Part shown: positions 36,709 to 45,542 of the stretch, piece after piece | How positions within the stretch are numbered: position 1 is the stretch's first letter | Layout: each line of letters begins with the position of its first letter | Assembly (NCBI GenBank): GCA_964569695.1 | Contig: CAZMUA010000012.1 | Coordinates: forward strand, 1 to 64,000 | Reading direction: 5' to 3' | DNA from: UBA8106 sp964569695 | GTDB lineage: Bacteria; Acidobacteriota; Vicinamibacteria; Vicinamibacterales; UBA823 | DNA length: 64,000 nucleotides | Made by a program: the position numbers and the translations under genes | The notes under the pieces: generated by a model | The model's database searches: none | Told to the model about the DNA's origin: nothing | The model's input: only the letters and a program-made list of their open reading frames with translations

Positions 36709-38132
36709 AGGATGTACCGTGATAAATCCTCGTTTTTGACGATATCCGCCAACATGCGCTCTACGTACGCAGCATCAATAGTAATTGACTTTTCAGGCAA
36801 GTCCGGCGCCTCAAACGAAATTTCGTCAAGGAGCTTCTCCATTACTGTGTGCAAGCGCCTCGCGCCAATGTTTTCGGTACGCTCGTTGACAATGGTAGCG
36901 AAATTGGCGATCCGTTCGATTGATTCGTCCAAAAAGTTCAATGTTATGCCTTCAGTACCCAGTAAAGCGACATACTGCGTAACCAATGCGCCTTGAGGCT
37001 CAGTAAGGATCCGCACAAAATCTTCCTTACCAAGCGCCTCCAATTCAACGCGGATAGGAAAACGTCCCTGGAGTTCCGGGATGAGATCGGACGGTTTCGA
37101 CACATGAAAGGCGCCAGCTGCAATAAAAAGAATGTGATCGGTGCGGACCATACCGTGTTTAGTGTTAACAGTTGTACCCTCAACTATCGGAAGTATGTCT
37201 CGTTGCACACCTTCACGACTAACTTCAGGACCGTGACTGCCTTCTCGTCCAGAAATTTTGTCAATTTCATCGATGAAGATGATCCCCGCCTGTTCAACAC
37301 GTTCAACGGCCGCCCGACCGACGCTTTCCATATCAATAAGCTTTTGTTCTTCTTCCTGTGCGAGATATTCAAAAGCTTCTGGCACTTTCATGCGTCTTTT
37401 CCGCCGATTACCCTGAAAAATCCCGGGGAGCATATCCTTTACATTAATATCCACTTCCTCCACCGAAGAACCGGCGATAATCTCAAACGAGGGAAAGCCT
37501 TTATCGCGAACATCCACCTCAACAGACCGACTATCAAGGCTACCGTCATGCAACTGCGTGCGGAATTTTTCTCGGGTACGTTGAGCATAGTCACGGGCAG
37601 CCTCAGCTTCAGCACTCTGCCCCACGGGCTTAACAGGAGGCAACAGTAAATCAAGAAGGCGTTCTTCAGCATTTTGCTGAGCCTTTTCTTTGACCTGAAT
37701 CAGCCTCTCTTCGCGCACCATGTCAACGGTGAGCTCAACCAGGTCACGCACCATTGATTCAACATCACGCCCCACATAACCAACTTCGGTGAATTTTGAC
37801 GCCTCGACTTTCACGAACGGCGATTGCGTCAACCGAGCTAATCGTCTGGCGATCTCGGTTTTGCCAACACCGGTCGGACCGATCATAAGAATATTCTTCG
37901 GTGCGACTTCTTCGGCTAGTTCAGCTGGTAATTTCTGCCGTCTCAGTCGATTTCTTAACGCCACGGCAACGGCCCGCTTGGCTTTATTTTGACCAATCAC
38001 GTGCCGATCGAGTTCCACCACAATCTCTCGTGGCGTCAGTTTATCGACCGTCGAGCCAGCTGAGGCTGGTAAATAAATCGGCACTAGCTGCGATTCCACA
38101 AATTTATTAACCCTACGACGAACAAACTCCAT
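36705..38132 (-). CDS. hslU: HslU (ClpY), AAA+ unfoldase of the HslUV protease
   Basis: 475 residues, slightly longer than usual because of about 28 extra residues before LTPREIVVELD. Walker A is GPTGVGKTE (about 84-92), the pore loop is GYVGRD, the I domain lies at about 125-245, and Walker B is IIFIDEIDKI. The C terminus ends in RYIL, as expected for docking into HslV. It follows hslV by 21 bases and its stop overlaps the FN3 lipoprotein start. ATP-driven unfolding for the HslV peptidase in the cytosol. Confidence 0.96.
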   Translation of the reverse strand: MEFVRRRVNKFVESQLVPIYLPASAGSTVDKLTPREIVVELDRHVIGQNKAKRAVAVALRNRLRRQKLPAELAEEVAPKNILMIGPTGVGKTEIARRLARLTQSPFVKVEASKFTEVGYVGRDVESMVRDLVELTVDMVREERLIQVKEKAQQNAEERLLDLLLPPVKPVGQSAEAEAARDYAQRTREKFRTQLHDGSLDSRSVEVDVRDKGFPSFEIIAGSSVEEVDINVKDMLPGIFQGNRRKRRMKVPEAFEYLAQEEEQKLIDMESVGRAAVERVEQAGIIFIDEIDKISGREGSHGPEVSREGVQRDILPIVEGTTVNTKHGMVRTDHILFIAAGAFHVSKPSDLIPELQGRFPIRVELEALGKEDFVRILTEPQGALVTQYVALLGTEGITLNFLDESIERIANFATIVNERTENIGARRLHTVMEKLLDEISFEAPDLPEKSITIDAAYVERMLADIVKNEDLSRYIL

Positions 38133-38153
38133 CGTGTTTGGTCAGCACACTTG

Positions 38154-38681
38154 TCACAATTCTTCAATCGTAATCGAATCATTGGTGTAGATGCAGATGC
38201 TCGCCGCGATGTTCATTGCTTGCTCGGCAATCGCATGCGCGTCGAGCGAGGTGTTCTGAGCCAAGGCTTTGGCCGCTGCTAAGGCGTACACTCCACCTGA
38301 ACCGATTGCAATAATTCCGTCATCGGGCTCAATAAGGTCGCCAGTGCCAGACAACAAGAAGGTTGACGACTTATCCAGCACAAGCAACATCGCTTCTAAA
38401 CGCCTGAGCAAGCGGTCAGTGCGCCAGTCCTTGGCCAACTCAACGGCTGAACGTTCTAGATTCCCCCGATACTCTTCTAACTTTGCCTCGAACCGAGCAA
38501 ACAACGCGAAAGAGTCAGCTGCTGACCCCGCGAATCCTGCGAGTATCTGATCCTTATACAGTCGTCGAATCTTACGAGCGCCCTGCTTGACAACTGTGTT
38601 CGCAAAAGTAACCTGACCGTCGCCTGCCATGACGGCGCGTCCCTGGTGCCTCACGACTAAAACCGTTGTGCTATGAATCAT
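38154..38681 (-). CDS. hslV: HslV (ClpQ), threonine peptidase of the HslUV protease
   Basis: 175 residues of proteasome-beta type. The short leader MIHS precedes TTVLVVR, so the catalytic threonine becomes residue 1 after removal of the leader. Conserved GDGQVT, GFAGSAAD and IAIGSGG segments are present. HslV is a double hexameric ring that degrades proteins fed by HslU. A strong promoter candidate precedes it, so hslVU need not depend on the sigma-factor operon upstream. Confidence 0.96.
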   Translation of the reverse strand: MIHSTTVLVVRHQGRAVMAGDGQVTFANTVVKQGARKIRRLYKDQILAGFAGSAADSFALFARFEAKLEEYRGNLERSAVELAKDWRTDRLLRRLEAMLLVLDKSSTFLLSGTGDLIEPDDGIIAIGSGGVYALAAAKALAQNTSLDAHAIAEQAMNIAASICIYTNDSITIEEL

Positions 38682-38726
38682 GAGTTGAAAGCGGAAGGTA
38701 TCAGTTCTTTATTTCGATTTATCGCG

Positions 38727-38756
38727 AGTCTAGTAGATGCATGAAAATACTGTCAA
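38727..38756 (-). promoter_or_regulatory. Promoter candidate for hslVU
   Basis: On the minus strand a perfect -35 TTGACA (38751-38756) and TAGACT (38727-38732) are separated by 18 bases, about 45 bases before the hslV start. Confidence 0.55.
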
Positions 38757-38770
38757 CGTCTCGGAAATAA

Positions 38771-39319
38771 TCAATTCTCAAGATTTCCACGAATTAGAAG
38801 CGTCCGATCAATCATAAATTCACCCAACTTGACCCAAGGGTCACTACGATGTTTGGCAAAGAGACTAAGCTTGGCATCCTGAAACAATCGGTGTTCCATC
38901 AATTCCCGCCGTGGTTGAATCCCCGTGTAACCCAAACTGGATTGCATGACAAATGCGGCAGTGGTCGAACCTGGCTCGAGCCCTGCCAAATCAATGGCAA
39001 AAATGGTTGAACTGCCAAGCTCTTCTGGATCGTCCGTACCGTCAGGCATCACCAAACGAAAAGAACCAAGGAGCTGAACTGAACTGACATTGTCCTCAAG
39101 TACATTTTGAAGTGTAAATGAAATACCCGGAACAATCTTGTTCTTCCCATCTTCAAGAATGCCTGCGTCAAACCACCCAGTCGTTATATCAGTAACGACC
39201 AGTGCCTCGGTGACATCAATCGACGGACTGCATCCCGAGCCAAGGCTCGTCACTCCTAGCACGAAGAGCCCAACGGGGCCGAGCCGCCGCCACCATCTAG
39301 TTTGTCTTGAAGAATGCAT
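38771..39319 (-). CDS. Lipoprotein of unknown function
   Basis: 182 residues from the ATG at 39319, which gives a normal signal peptide (basic RRLG, hydrophobic core and lipobox LGSGC). An earlier TTG at 39355 is open but would add residues overlapping the VWA gene end. The mature part is beta-rich with ISFTLQN and FIVMPDG-like strands and resembles a small immunoglobulin-like or LEA-like fold. I do not recognise a family. It directly follows the VWA protein gene, with which it probably works at the envelope. Confidence 0.6.
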   Translation of the reverse strand: MHSSRQTRWWRRLGPVGLFVLGVTSLGSGCSPSIDVTEALVVTDITTGWFDAGILEDGKNKIVPGISFTLQNVLEDNVSSVQLLGSFRLVMPDGTDDPEELGSSTIFAIDLAGLEPGSTTAAFVMQSSLGYTGIQPRRELMEHRLFQDAKLSLFAKHRSDPWVKLGEFMIDRTLLIRGNLEN

Positions 39320-39335
39320 CAACACGGATTGTAGA

Positions 39336-41006
39336 TCAGAATTCCCCTGTATCAATCCGCTTTATCGTATCCTCGCGTGAAAGTTCTCCCGCCCGTAAGG
39401 CGATCAAGTCAGACCCGCGAATCTTCAGCATCATTTTCATGCCTAGGGTGTCATTCGGTGAAAACGAAGCGACGGTGGCGACAACCAGCCAGTCATCGGC
39501 ACCGAGCAGGATCGCTTCGCTATGATCTAGTATGACGGCCGTCACTTCGGTCGCGATCTGGGCCGTGTATTCCGCTTGAAGATCTTCCTCACTCGCGACG
39601 CGCCGAGCGAGCCGACCTCGTTGTGACCCTGTTCGAGTGGGTCCCATCGGAGATCCAGGCGGCAGCGGTCGTCGAAAGGCTAGAAGCGCCCGTTCAAAAT
39701 TTTCCATTAATTGCTCGTCATCAAACGTACGCATATTCTCCCTGAGCACGGGAAGCACTTCATCAAGATCGGCGGCGAGGCGTGCACTGAGATCTGATTG
39801 GTTCAACTGGCGAAACACCCAGTTAATACTAGGACGAAGCATCGGCACTTGAACGTCAAAAAAGACACCATACCCATCCAATCTAAAGCCACGTGCCTGC
39901 GCAGTCCCCGCAAAATTGATTCTACTGCTTGGATCAGACGTCTCTATTCGCGATGCGAATTGCTCTGCGCCATGTGTCACTGCCTGTTCGAAAACACGTT
40001 CCATGATGCGCAACTGGTATCGCGATTCGATCGGATCAGACGAAGCGATCTTTTCATTTGGACTCGCTTCCGATGAAAGAACGGCCGGATTACCACGGGC
40101 AACCCAAGACGCGTCGGCCATTTCAATCTCAACTCGATCGGGAGGGATGAGCATGTCAGGACGAGCGTACACCACCAAGTACTGATTCAGCAGTTCGTGG
40201 GCAAGCGCTTCCAACGTTTCCTGCAAACGCTGCCCTCTCAGAAGGTCGTGACGCTTCCCACCGGTCCTCTCAGTTCCACGGTCGAGGACCATGTCGCGAT
40301 ACCGTGCATTCGTACCAAGTCCTGCACCCCTTGAAGTTAAGACCACGGCATGCAGACTTGCCCCACTTTCATCGACGCTTTGCAAGACCGACTGATAAGA
40401 CCGACTACTGTAATCAACTCCCTCAGCCGTCACAACGAGAATGATAGGACGCGTTGTATTCCGACGGCTCAACCCACGCGATGCGTTCAAAATCGTATCC
40501 AGGAGATGGCCACCACTCATGGGCCGTGGGAAAATCCGTTTGACTGCAGCTTGTAGTTCTTCAGGGTTATTCCGATAGTCAGTAACAATGGTTGGCCTGT
40601 CGCCAATCGTGAACAAGGCCATCTCGTGAGAACCAGCCATCATCTTGACAAATGATTCAAGGCCCGCCCGCAGATCTCGCAGGTACGGGCGAACCGCTTC
40701 ACTATTGTCGATGACCAAGGCGATTTGGAACGAGCCGGTCGCTTTCGTGACACTTAACACTTCACGCCGTATGCCATCTTCACGCACAATGAATGCATCG
40801 GCAGCGAGACCAACGACCGGATTATCTTGTTGATCCAGCACACTCACATAAATCCGCTGGTCACTAGCAGAAGCTTGGAACGACTCAGCCACAGTGCTTG
40901 GTGGTATCGTCGACACTTCGGCTGCTCTCATGTTCGCTGCTAACAGTGGAAGCGCCAAAACGTTTAGCGCCAACAAGGTCAGGACGTTAGCTACCAGTGC
41001 TCTCAC
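39336..41006 (-). CDS. VWA-domain protein of the acidobacterial VWFA-related type
   Basis: 556 residues from a GTG at 41006 with GGGGG five bases upstream. A signal peptide occupies about 1-28, a small beta domain about 40-90, and a von Willebrand A domain about 90-285 (FQIALVIDNSEAV through HELLNQYLVVYAR). The metal-site motif reads DNSEA instead of DxSxS, so the second serine is lost. The layout of the first half matches the so-called VWFA-related Acidobacterial domain. The second half (300-556) is unfamiliar. It follows the sigma/anti-sigma pair by 13 bases. Confidence 0.78.
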   Translation of the reverse strand: MRALVANVLTLLALNVLALPLLAANMRAAEVSTIPPSTVAESFQASASDQRIYVSVLDQQDNPVVGLAADAFIVREDGIRREVLSVTKATGSFQIALVIDNSEAVRPYLRDLRAGLESFVKMMAGSHEMALFTIGDRPTIVTDYRNNPEELQAAVKRIFPRPMSGGHLLDTILNASRGLSRRNTTRPIILVVTAEGVDYSSRSYQSVLQSVDESGASLHAVVLTSRGAGLGTNARYRDMVLDRGTERTGGKRHDLLRGQRLQETLEALAHELLNQYLVVYARPDMLIPPDRVEIEMADASWVARGNPAVLSSEASPNEKIASSDPIESRYQLRIMERVFEQAVTHGAEQFASRIETSDPSSRINFAGTAQARGFRLDGYGVFFDVQVPMLRPSINWVFRQLNQSDLSARLAADLDEVLPVLRENMRTFDDEQLMENFERALLAFRRPLPPGSPMGPTRTGSQRGRLARRVASEEDLQAEYTAQIATEVTAVILDHSEAILLGADDWLVVATVASFSPNDTLGMKMMLKIRGSDLIALRAGELSREDTIKRIDTGEF

Positions 41007-41020
41007 AACTACCCCCTAAG

Positions 41021-41797
41021 CTATCTTCCTGCCACAAGCACGAGATAATCCATCAGTTCATGATGCTGGACAACTTCTGCCTCGGTAAATCCCTGAAGCT
41101 CTCCTAACTGTTGGTCGATCCGCAACAAATCAGTCTGTCGTTGAACCTCGGTTTCTCGTAACAACTGTGCAAAACGGAGTGCCAGTTCGCGTTGTTGACG
41201 TTGCTCGCTCTCGTCTACTAAACCTTGCACGCGTTCAACGAGCGCGTCATCAGTCATGCCGATTCGACTACCTTTATCTCCCAGTTCCGCATTCGCCAGC
41301 GAAACCTTAGAAGCAGAAACAGCCTGACTTTCAGCAAATTCCTCTCGCAGTCCCTGGGCTAATGTTTCGAATTCCTTACGCCACTCTGGCTCCGCGTTTT
41401 CAAGTACAGGTGCGGTAGTCGGTCTTGTCCAACCTGTCCGCACGAGGAGCCCTTCCGATCCGTACGTAATCTCAAGATTAACCAATGAAACAGCCACAGC
41501 GGTTACCAGTAACGCTGCTGCAGCTAACCCAAAAGCGCGAACGGGCTGCGAATGCCACCACGGCCTAAACCCAGAATCATTACGACTAACAAGTTGAAAT
41601 TGAGGTTCAGGTTCTGCTGGCGCCCACTCGGTCAACATGCTGCGTACGCCTTTCAATTCGTCAATCTCCTGCGCACAAGCAGTGCAAGTCATTAAATGAC
41701 TGGATATCCATTGCCGCTCCTCTGCACTGCACTCGTCATAGAGATAAGCGATGAGTACCGCCTTATCTCCACATAAATTTAATCGCTTTGAATCCAT
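41021..41797 (-). CDS. Zinc-finger anti-sigma factor, single membrane span
   Basis: 258 residues from the ATG at 41797, which shares one base with the stop of the sigma gene (TAATG). The N-terminal anti-sigma zinc finger has H34, C38 and C41 (HxxxCxxC), and the membrane segment lies at about 88-106. The outer part (about 120-258) is rich in glutamine and glutamate with heptad patterns, suggesting a coiled coil. It should hold the sigma factor at the membrane until an envelope signal releases it; the signal is unknown. Confidence 0.85.
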   Translation of the reverse strand: MDSKRLNLCGDKAVLIAYLYDECSAEERQWISSHLMTCTACAQEIDELKGVRSMLTEWAPAEPEPQFQLVSRNDSGFRPWWHSQPVRAFGLAAAALLVTAVAVSLVNLEITYGSEGLLVRTGWTRPTTAPVLENAEPEWRKEFETLAQGLREEFAESQAVSASKVSLANAELGDKGSRIGMTDDALVERVQGLVDESEQRQQRELALRFAQLLRETEVQRQTDLLRIDQQLGELQGFTEAEVVQHHELMDYLVLVAGR

Positions 41798-42432
41798 TAT
41801 GATTCCCTTGCTGATGACCAATTAACACGCGATTGACTCAGTCCGGCCTCTACCCGGACCAAGGGGTTGGAAAGTCCCAATCGCCTGAACTCCCCTCGCA
41901 GTTGACTTAGCCCGTGATACACCCGTGTCTTAATTGTGCTCACTGGACAATCCAATAAATTCGAAATCTCCTGAAACGTAAATCCGTGGTATTCCTTCAG
42001 CACAACTGCTGTCCGCTGTTCCTTGGAAAGACCTTGCATCGCCTTCGCAACCATGTCGCCTAATTCTCGACGTTCGACTAGATCCTGAATCGATTCGGAT
42101 GTGTCGTCGGCCGGAGCCAAATCAAGGATGTCAATATCTTGTGGTGCAGCAACAACTGGTGTTCGACGCTCTCGACGGATCCAGTCACGACACAAGTTGA
42201 TCGCGATACGATAGAGCCACGACGAAAATTTGGCCTCACTCCTAAAATTTCTTAACCCTCGAAATGCGCGCAGAAAGGTTTCCTGACAGACGTCACGAGC
42301 ATCGTCTTCCCGGCCGATCAGACGATAGGCAAGTCGATAAATTGGCCGTTCCCATCGCTGCATGAGTGCATTAAAGCTCTCAGTGTCACCCTCAACACAT
42401 CGGGCGACAAGTTCCTCATCGGTCCAACTCAT
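41797..42432 (-). CDS. ECF-type RNA polymerase sigma factor
   Basis: 211 residues from the ATG at 42432, with GGTGGA upstream; an ATG at 42453 or GTG at 42462 is also possible. Region 2 shows AYRLIGREDDARDVCQETF and the -10 recognition block FSSWLYRIAINLCRD. Region 4 shows LSKEQRTAVVLKEYHGF and a helix-turn-helix ISNLLDCPVSTIKTRVYHG. It directs polymerase to its own regulon and is controlled by the downstream anti-sigma factor; overlapping genes fix the stoichiometry. Confidence 0.9.
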   Translation of the reverse strand: MSWTDEELVARCVEGDTESFNALMQRWERPIYRLAYRLIGREDDARDVCQETFLRAFRGLRNFRSEAKFSSWLYRIAINLCRDWIRRERRTPVVAAPQDIDILDLAPADDTSESIQDLVERRELGDMVAKAMQGLSKEQRTAVVLKEYHGFTFQEISNLLDCPVSTIKTRVYHGLSQLRGEFRRLGLSNPLVRVEAGLSQSRVNWSSARES

Positions 42433-42581
42433 CGTATCCACCAATGTCCCCATTAATGACACATCCTTGGTCTACGCATACCCTTGGGCCCACTTGCGAC
42501 TTCTATAACTTTAGACGACACAAACCCTCGAAGAGTTGGCTACACTACCCCTTAAAATTCCAGCAAACCTTCTAAAACGAT

Positions 42582-42603
42582 AAGTCATTGTATAAAATGA
42601 CTT
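42582..42603. promoter_or_regulatory. Perfect inverted repeat before the ABC-F gene
   Basis: AAGTCATT (42582-42589) and AATGACTT (42596-42603) are perfect 8-base arms around GTATAA. The centre contains TATAAA, a possible -10, and the last arm ends 15 bases before the ATG at 42619. It could be an operator over the promoter or a hairpin in a very short leader. No ribosome binding site is visible between it and the ATG. Confidence 0.45.
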
Positions 42604-42618
42604 TATCTGTTTCCCACA

Positions 42619-44565
42619 ATGATCCAATTATCTTCAGTTACAAAAGCCTTCGGTAATCAGGTGCTCCTGGAGCGAGTGAGCTGGCAGATCTCGGCCGGTG
42701 AACGTGTTGGTCTTTGTGGTCCGAATGGCGCTGGCAAGACGACTCTACTGCGAATGCTTGTTGGTTTCGAACAACCTGATGAAGGAAGAATTATTTTATC
42801 GAACGATCTTAAAGTCGGTTACCTACCACAGGATGGTCTGGCTCATTCTGGTTGTACGCTCCAAGAAGAAGTAAGCAAAGCGTTCCAGCCCTTGCTTGAT
42901 ATACAGAGTGAAATGCACTTGCTTGAGGAACAACTTGGCGATAAATCAGTCCCGACTGAAGCGTATAACGAAAGGTTGTCACGATACAGCGATCTCCAAG
43001 AAATATTTCGTCGGCGTGAAGGCTACACGATCGATCTCAAGATCGCGACCGTTCTGCGCGGTTTAGGATTCACCGACAGTGAGTTCACTCATCAAACTCA
43101 TACTTTTTCTGGTGGCTGGCAAATGCGGATCGCCTTAGCCAAGCTTTTACTGAGTCGTCCAGGATTACTCCTGCTGGATGAACCGACGAACCATCTAGAT
43201 CTGGAAGCCAGAAATTGGCTTGAAGACTATCTCAATGATTACCCTCATGCAGTGATACTCGTTTCACATGATCGCTTTTTTCTTGATGCAGTTGTTACCC
43301 GCATTGTCGATGTCGGCGCTAGATCATTGACAAACTATACCGGTAACTACAGTAGCTATTTAACAGAGCGTGACGCACACTTGAGCCGTCTCCGAGAACG
43401 CAAGCGTCGACAGGACGAAGAGATCGCGCGGATTAGACAGTTCGTAGATCGGTTCCGTTACCAAGCCACAAAAGCAGCTCAGGTGCAGAGCCGGCTGAAG
43501 ATGCTGGACAAATTTGTGCCCATCGATGTCCCGCCAGAACGGAAGCGAGTCCACTTTACCTTTCCCACGTGTCGACAGAGCGGACGTCGGGTTCTCGAAT
43601 TGCAGGATGTTCAAAAGTCATATGGCGAGAATGTTGTGGTTCGCAACGCAGCTCTGTTCGTAGAACGTGGCAACCGAATAGCTATTGTCGGGCCTAATGG
43701 AGCAGGTAAATCAACCTTAATGCGCATATTGGCTGGAGTCGAATCGCCAGACGCTGGTCAGCGTTATCAGGGCCATAACGTGATCACCGAATACTTTGCT
43801 CAAGACGAAGCTGACCAACTTGATGGCTCGAAGACTGTGCACGAAACGCTGGCAGCTGGAGCACCACTTGAGGCAGTACCGACGATCCGTAACCTGCTGG
43901 GTGGATTTCTGTTTTCTGGTGATGACATCCACAAACGGGTAGGCGTGCTATCGGGTGGCGAACGAACTCGGCTGGCAGTCGCCAGGATGCTGCTGCGACC
44001 AGCAAACACCTTGCTTCTAGATGAACCCACTAATCATTTAGACATCGATTCGACTGACGTGCTTCTTGAAGCACTTGCGGCATTCAAAGGTACACTCATT
44101 TTTGTCTCACATGATCGCTATTTCGTTGATCGCTTGGCAACACAGATTATCAAAGTTGGCACTGGCGACGTCTTGATTTATCCTGGCAGTTATGAGGATT
44201 TTCGGTGGAGTCAGCACGAAAATCAACAACCTAGAGATAGAATTTCTAAAGGTGGATCACGGAAATCTGAACCGGTCAAGGCCGGTAAAAAGCATAAACA
44301 AGCCATCGCGAAAAAGCGAAAGGCGCAACGCACTGTTGAGACTCAACAGAAACAAATTGCCGATCTTGAGCGACAGATCTCTGAACTGGAAAAAACCCTT
44401 AAACAGCTTGAGTCGACAATGGCCGAGCCAGGATTCTATGACGACCTGAAGGAATCTCAGCCCACCATTAACCACTATCAAACGCTCATGTGGCAAATTG
44501 GCGATCTAATGCATCAGTGGGAAGAACTCCAACTCAAGGCAGATGTCGAACCCGCTGGCGAATAA
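42619..44565 (+). CDS. ABC-F family ATPase (ribosome-associated)
   Basis: 648 residues, two ABC domains with no membrane part. Domain 1 has Walker A GPNGAGKTT (about 35-43) and signature FSGGWQMRIALAK; domain 2 has GPNGAGKST (about 356-364) and LSGGERTRLAVAR. Both are followed by LLLDEPTNHLD. The linker between them is charged, as in ABC-F proteins acting at the ribosomal E site, and the C terminus (about 545-648) is a lysine-rich coiled coil as in Uup/YdiF types. Role in translation or resistance is by family. It stands alone, divergent from the sigma factor gene. Confidence 0.93.
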   Translation: MIQLSSVTKAFGNQVLLERVSWQISAGERVGLCGPNGAGKTTLLRMLVGFEQPDEGRIILSNDLKVGYLPQDGLAHSGCTLQEEVSKAFQPLLDIQSEMHLLEEQLGDKSVPTEAYNERLSRYSDLQEIFRRREGYTIDLKIATVLRGLGFTDSEFTHQTHTFSGGWQMRIALAKLLLSRPGLLLLDEPTNHLDLEARNWLEDYLNDYPHAVILVSHDRFFLDAVVTRIVDVGARSLTNYTGNYSSYLTERDAHLSRLRERKRRQDEEIARIRQFVDRFRYQATKAAQVQSRLKMLDKFVPIDVPPERKRVHFTFPTCRQSGRRVLELQDVQKSYGENVVVRNAALFVERGNRIAIVGPNGAGKSTLMRILAGVESPDAGQRYQGHNVITEYFAQDEADQLDGSKTVHETLAAGAPLEAVPTIRNLLGGFLFSGDDIHKRVGVLSGGERTRLAVARMLLRPANTLLLDEPTNHLDIDSTDVLLEALAAFKGTLIFVSHDRYFVDRLATQIIKVGTGDVLIYPGSYEDFRWSQHENQQPRDRISKGGSRKSEPVKAGKKHKQAIAKKRKAQRTVETQQKQIADLERQISELEKTLKQLESTMAEPGFYDDLKESQPTINHYQTLMWQIGDLMHQWEELQLKADVEPAGE

Positions 44566-44594
44566 AAAACTGCATGCCATGACAGCGACACCGT

Positions 44595-45542
44595 CTAAGC
44601 ACGAGGGTGTGTTTTCTTATACAACGTGAGTAACTGGGCTGCATTTACATGCGTATACCTCTGCGTTGTGCTGAGTCGCGCATGTCCTAGCAGTTCTTGA
44701 ATAGCACGTAGATCGGCTCCTCGTTCCAGTAAATGTGTCGCAAACGAATGCCGAAGTGCGTGTGGACTGATACCTGACCGATCGCCACACTCAGAAACAT
44801 ATCGACGCACCAAACGATCGACGCTCCTAGCGGACAACCGCCCTCCTCGATAATTAAGAAATAAAGGATTGTTTCGATGTCGAGAAAGTTTAGTACCCGC
44901 CGGCCTTGTTCCCTGTTTAGAATTAACGCCAGCAATTAGTGCGGTCCTGTCTTTGAGATAAGCTCGGATAGCAGCCCCGGCACTTCGATGAAACGGCACC
45001 TCACGCTCGCGTCCTCCCTTTCCTTGCACACGAACCAATCGACCATTAAGATCGATATCTTCAAGATCTAGACTCACAAGTTCGCTCAAGCGGAGCCCGG
45101 AAGCGTAAAACAACTCAAGGATAGCCTTGTCTCGTCGTCCCAAAGGCTGAGTCGCATCTGGCATACTCAACAACTGTTCTACTTCACCCATTTCAAGATG
45201 AGCGGGAATCTTATGTTCAAGTTTGGGTGTACCAACCAATGCGCCAGGATCACCAACAATTTTCCCCTCGAGCCTGAGATATCGACCAAAGACACGTATG
45301 GCTGCCAATTTTCTAGCCGAAGAGGATCGTGAGACTCCTCGGCGATAGAGTTCAGCCATGAAAGCCCTCACTGCTAGATCCTCGAACTCGCTGACCGGAA
45401 CCGAAGACGATTTTTGCCCCAGGTCAACTGCCAAGAATTCAATGAATTGGGATAGATCGCTCTCATAGGCACGTACAGTGTGCACTGATACGTTACGGTT
45501 CAACCGTAAATGCTCAAGAAATGAATGCAGATGGTCGTACAT
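44595..45542 (-). CDS. xerC: Tyrosine recombinase XerC
   Basis: 315 residues. The N-terminal SAM-like domain (about 1-95) precedes the catalytic domain, in which the conserved residues are seen as R in ASGLRLSE, K in VQGKGGRE, H and R in HALRHSFATH, H in LGHARLSTT, and the nucleophile Y in QRYTHV. XerC resolves chromosome dimers at dif with XerD. It overlaps trmFO by 29 bases, and topA lies before that: topA-trmFO-xerC, next to hslVU elsewhere, as in Bacillus-like gene order. Confidence 0.93.
   Translation of the reverse strand: MYDHLHSFLEHLRLNRNVSVHTVRAYESDLSQFIEFLAVDLGQKSSSVPVSEFEDLAVRAFMAELYRRGVSRSSSARKLAAIRVFGRYLRLEGKIVGDPGALVGTPKLEHKIPAHLEMGEVEQLLSMPDATQPLGRRDKAILELFYASGLRLSELVSLDLEDIDLNGRLVRVQGKGGREREVPFHRSAGAAIRAYLKDRTALIAGVNSKQGTRPAGTKLSRHRNNPLFLNYRGGRLSARSVDRLVRRYVSECGDRSGISPHALRHSFATHLLERGADLRAIQELLGHARLSTTQRYTHVNAAQLLTLYKKTHPRA

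Noticed and set aside
36993..37649. 218-codon plus-strand open frame opposite hslU
   Set aside because: Antisense shadow of a conserved gene; no protein features.
44595..45542. XerC as an integrase of a mobile element
   Set aside because: It sits in the conserved topA-trmFO-xerC order with no attachment repeats, so it is the chromosomal resolvase.
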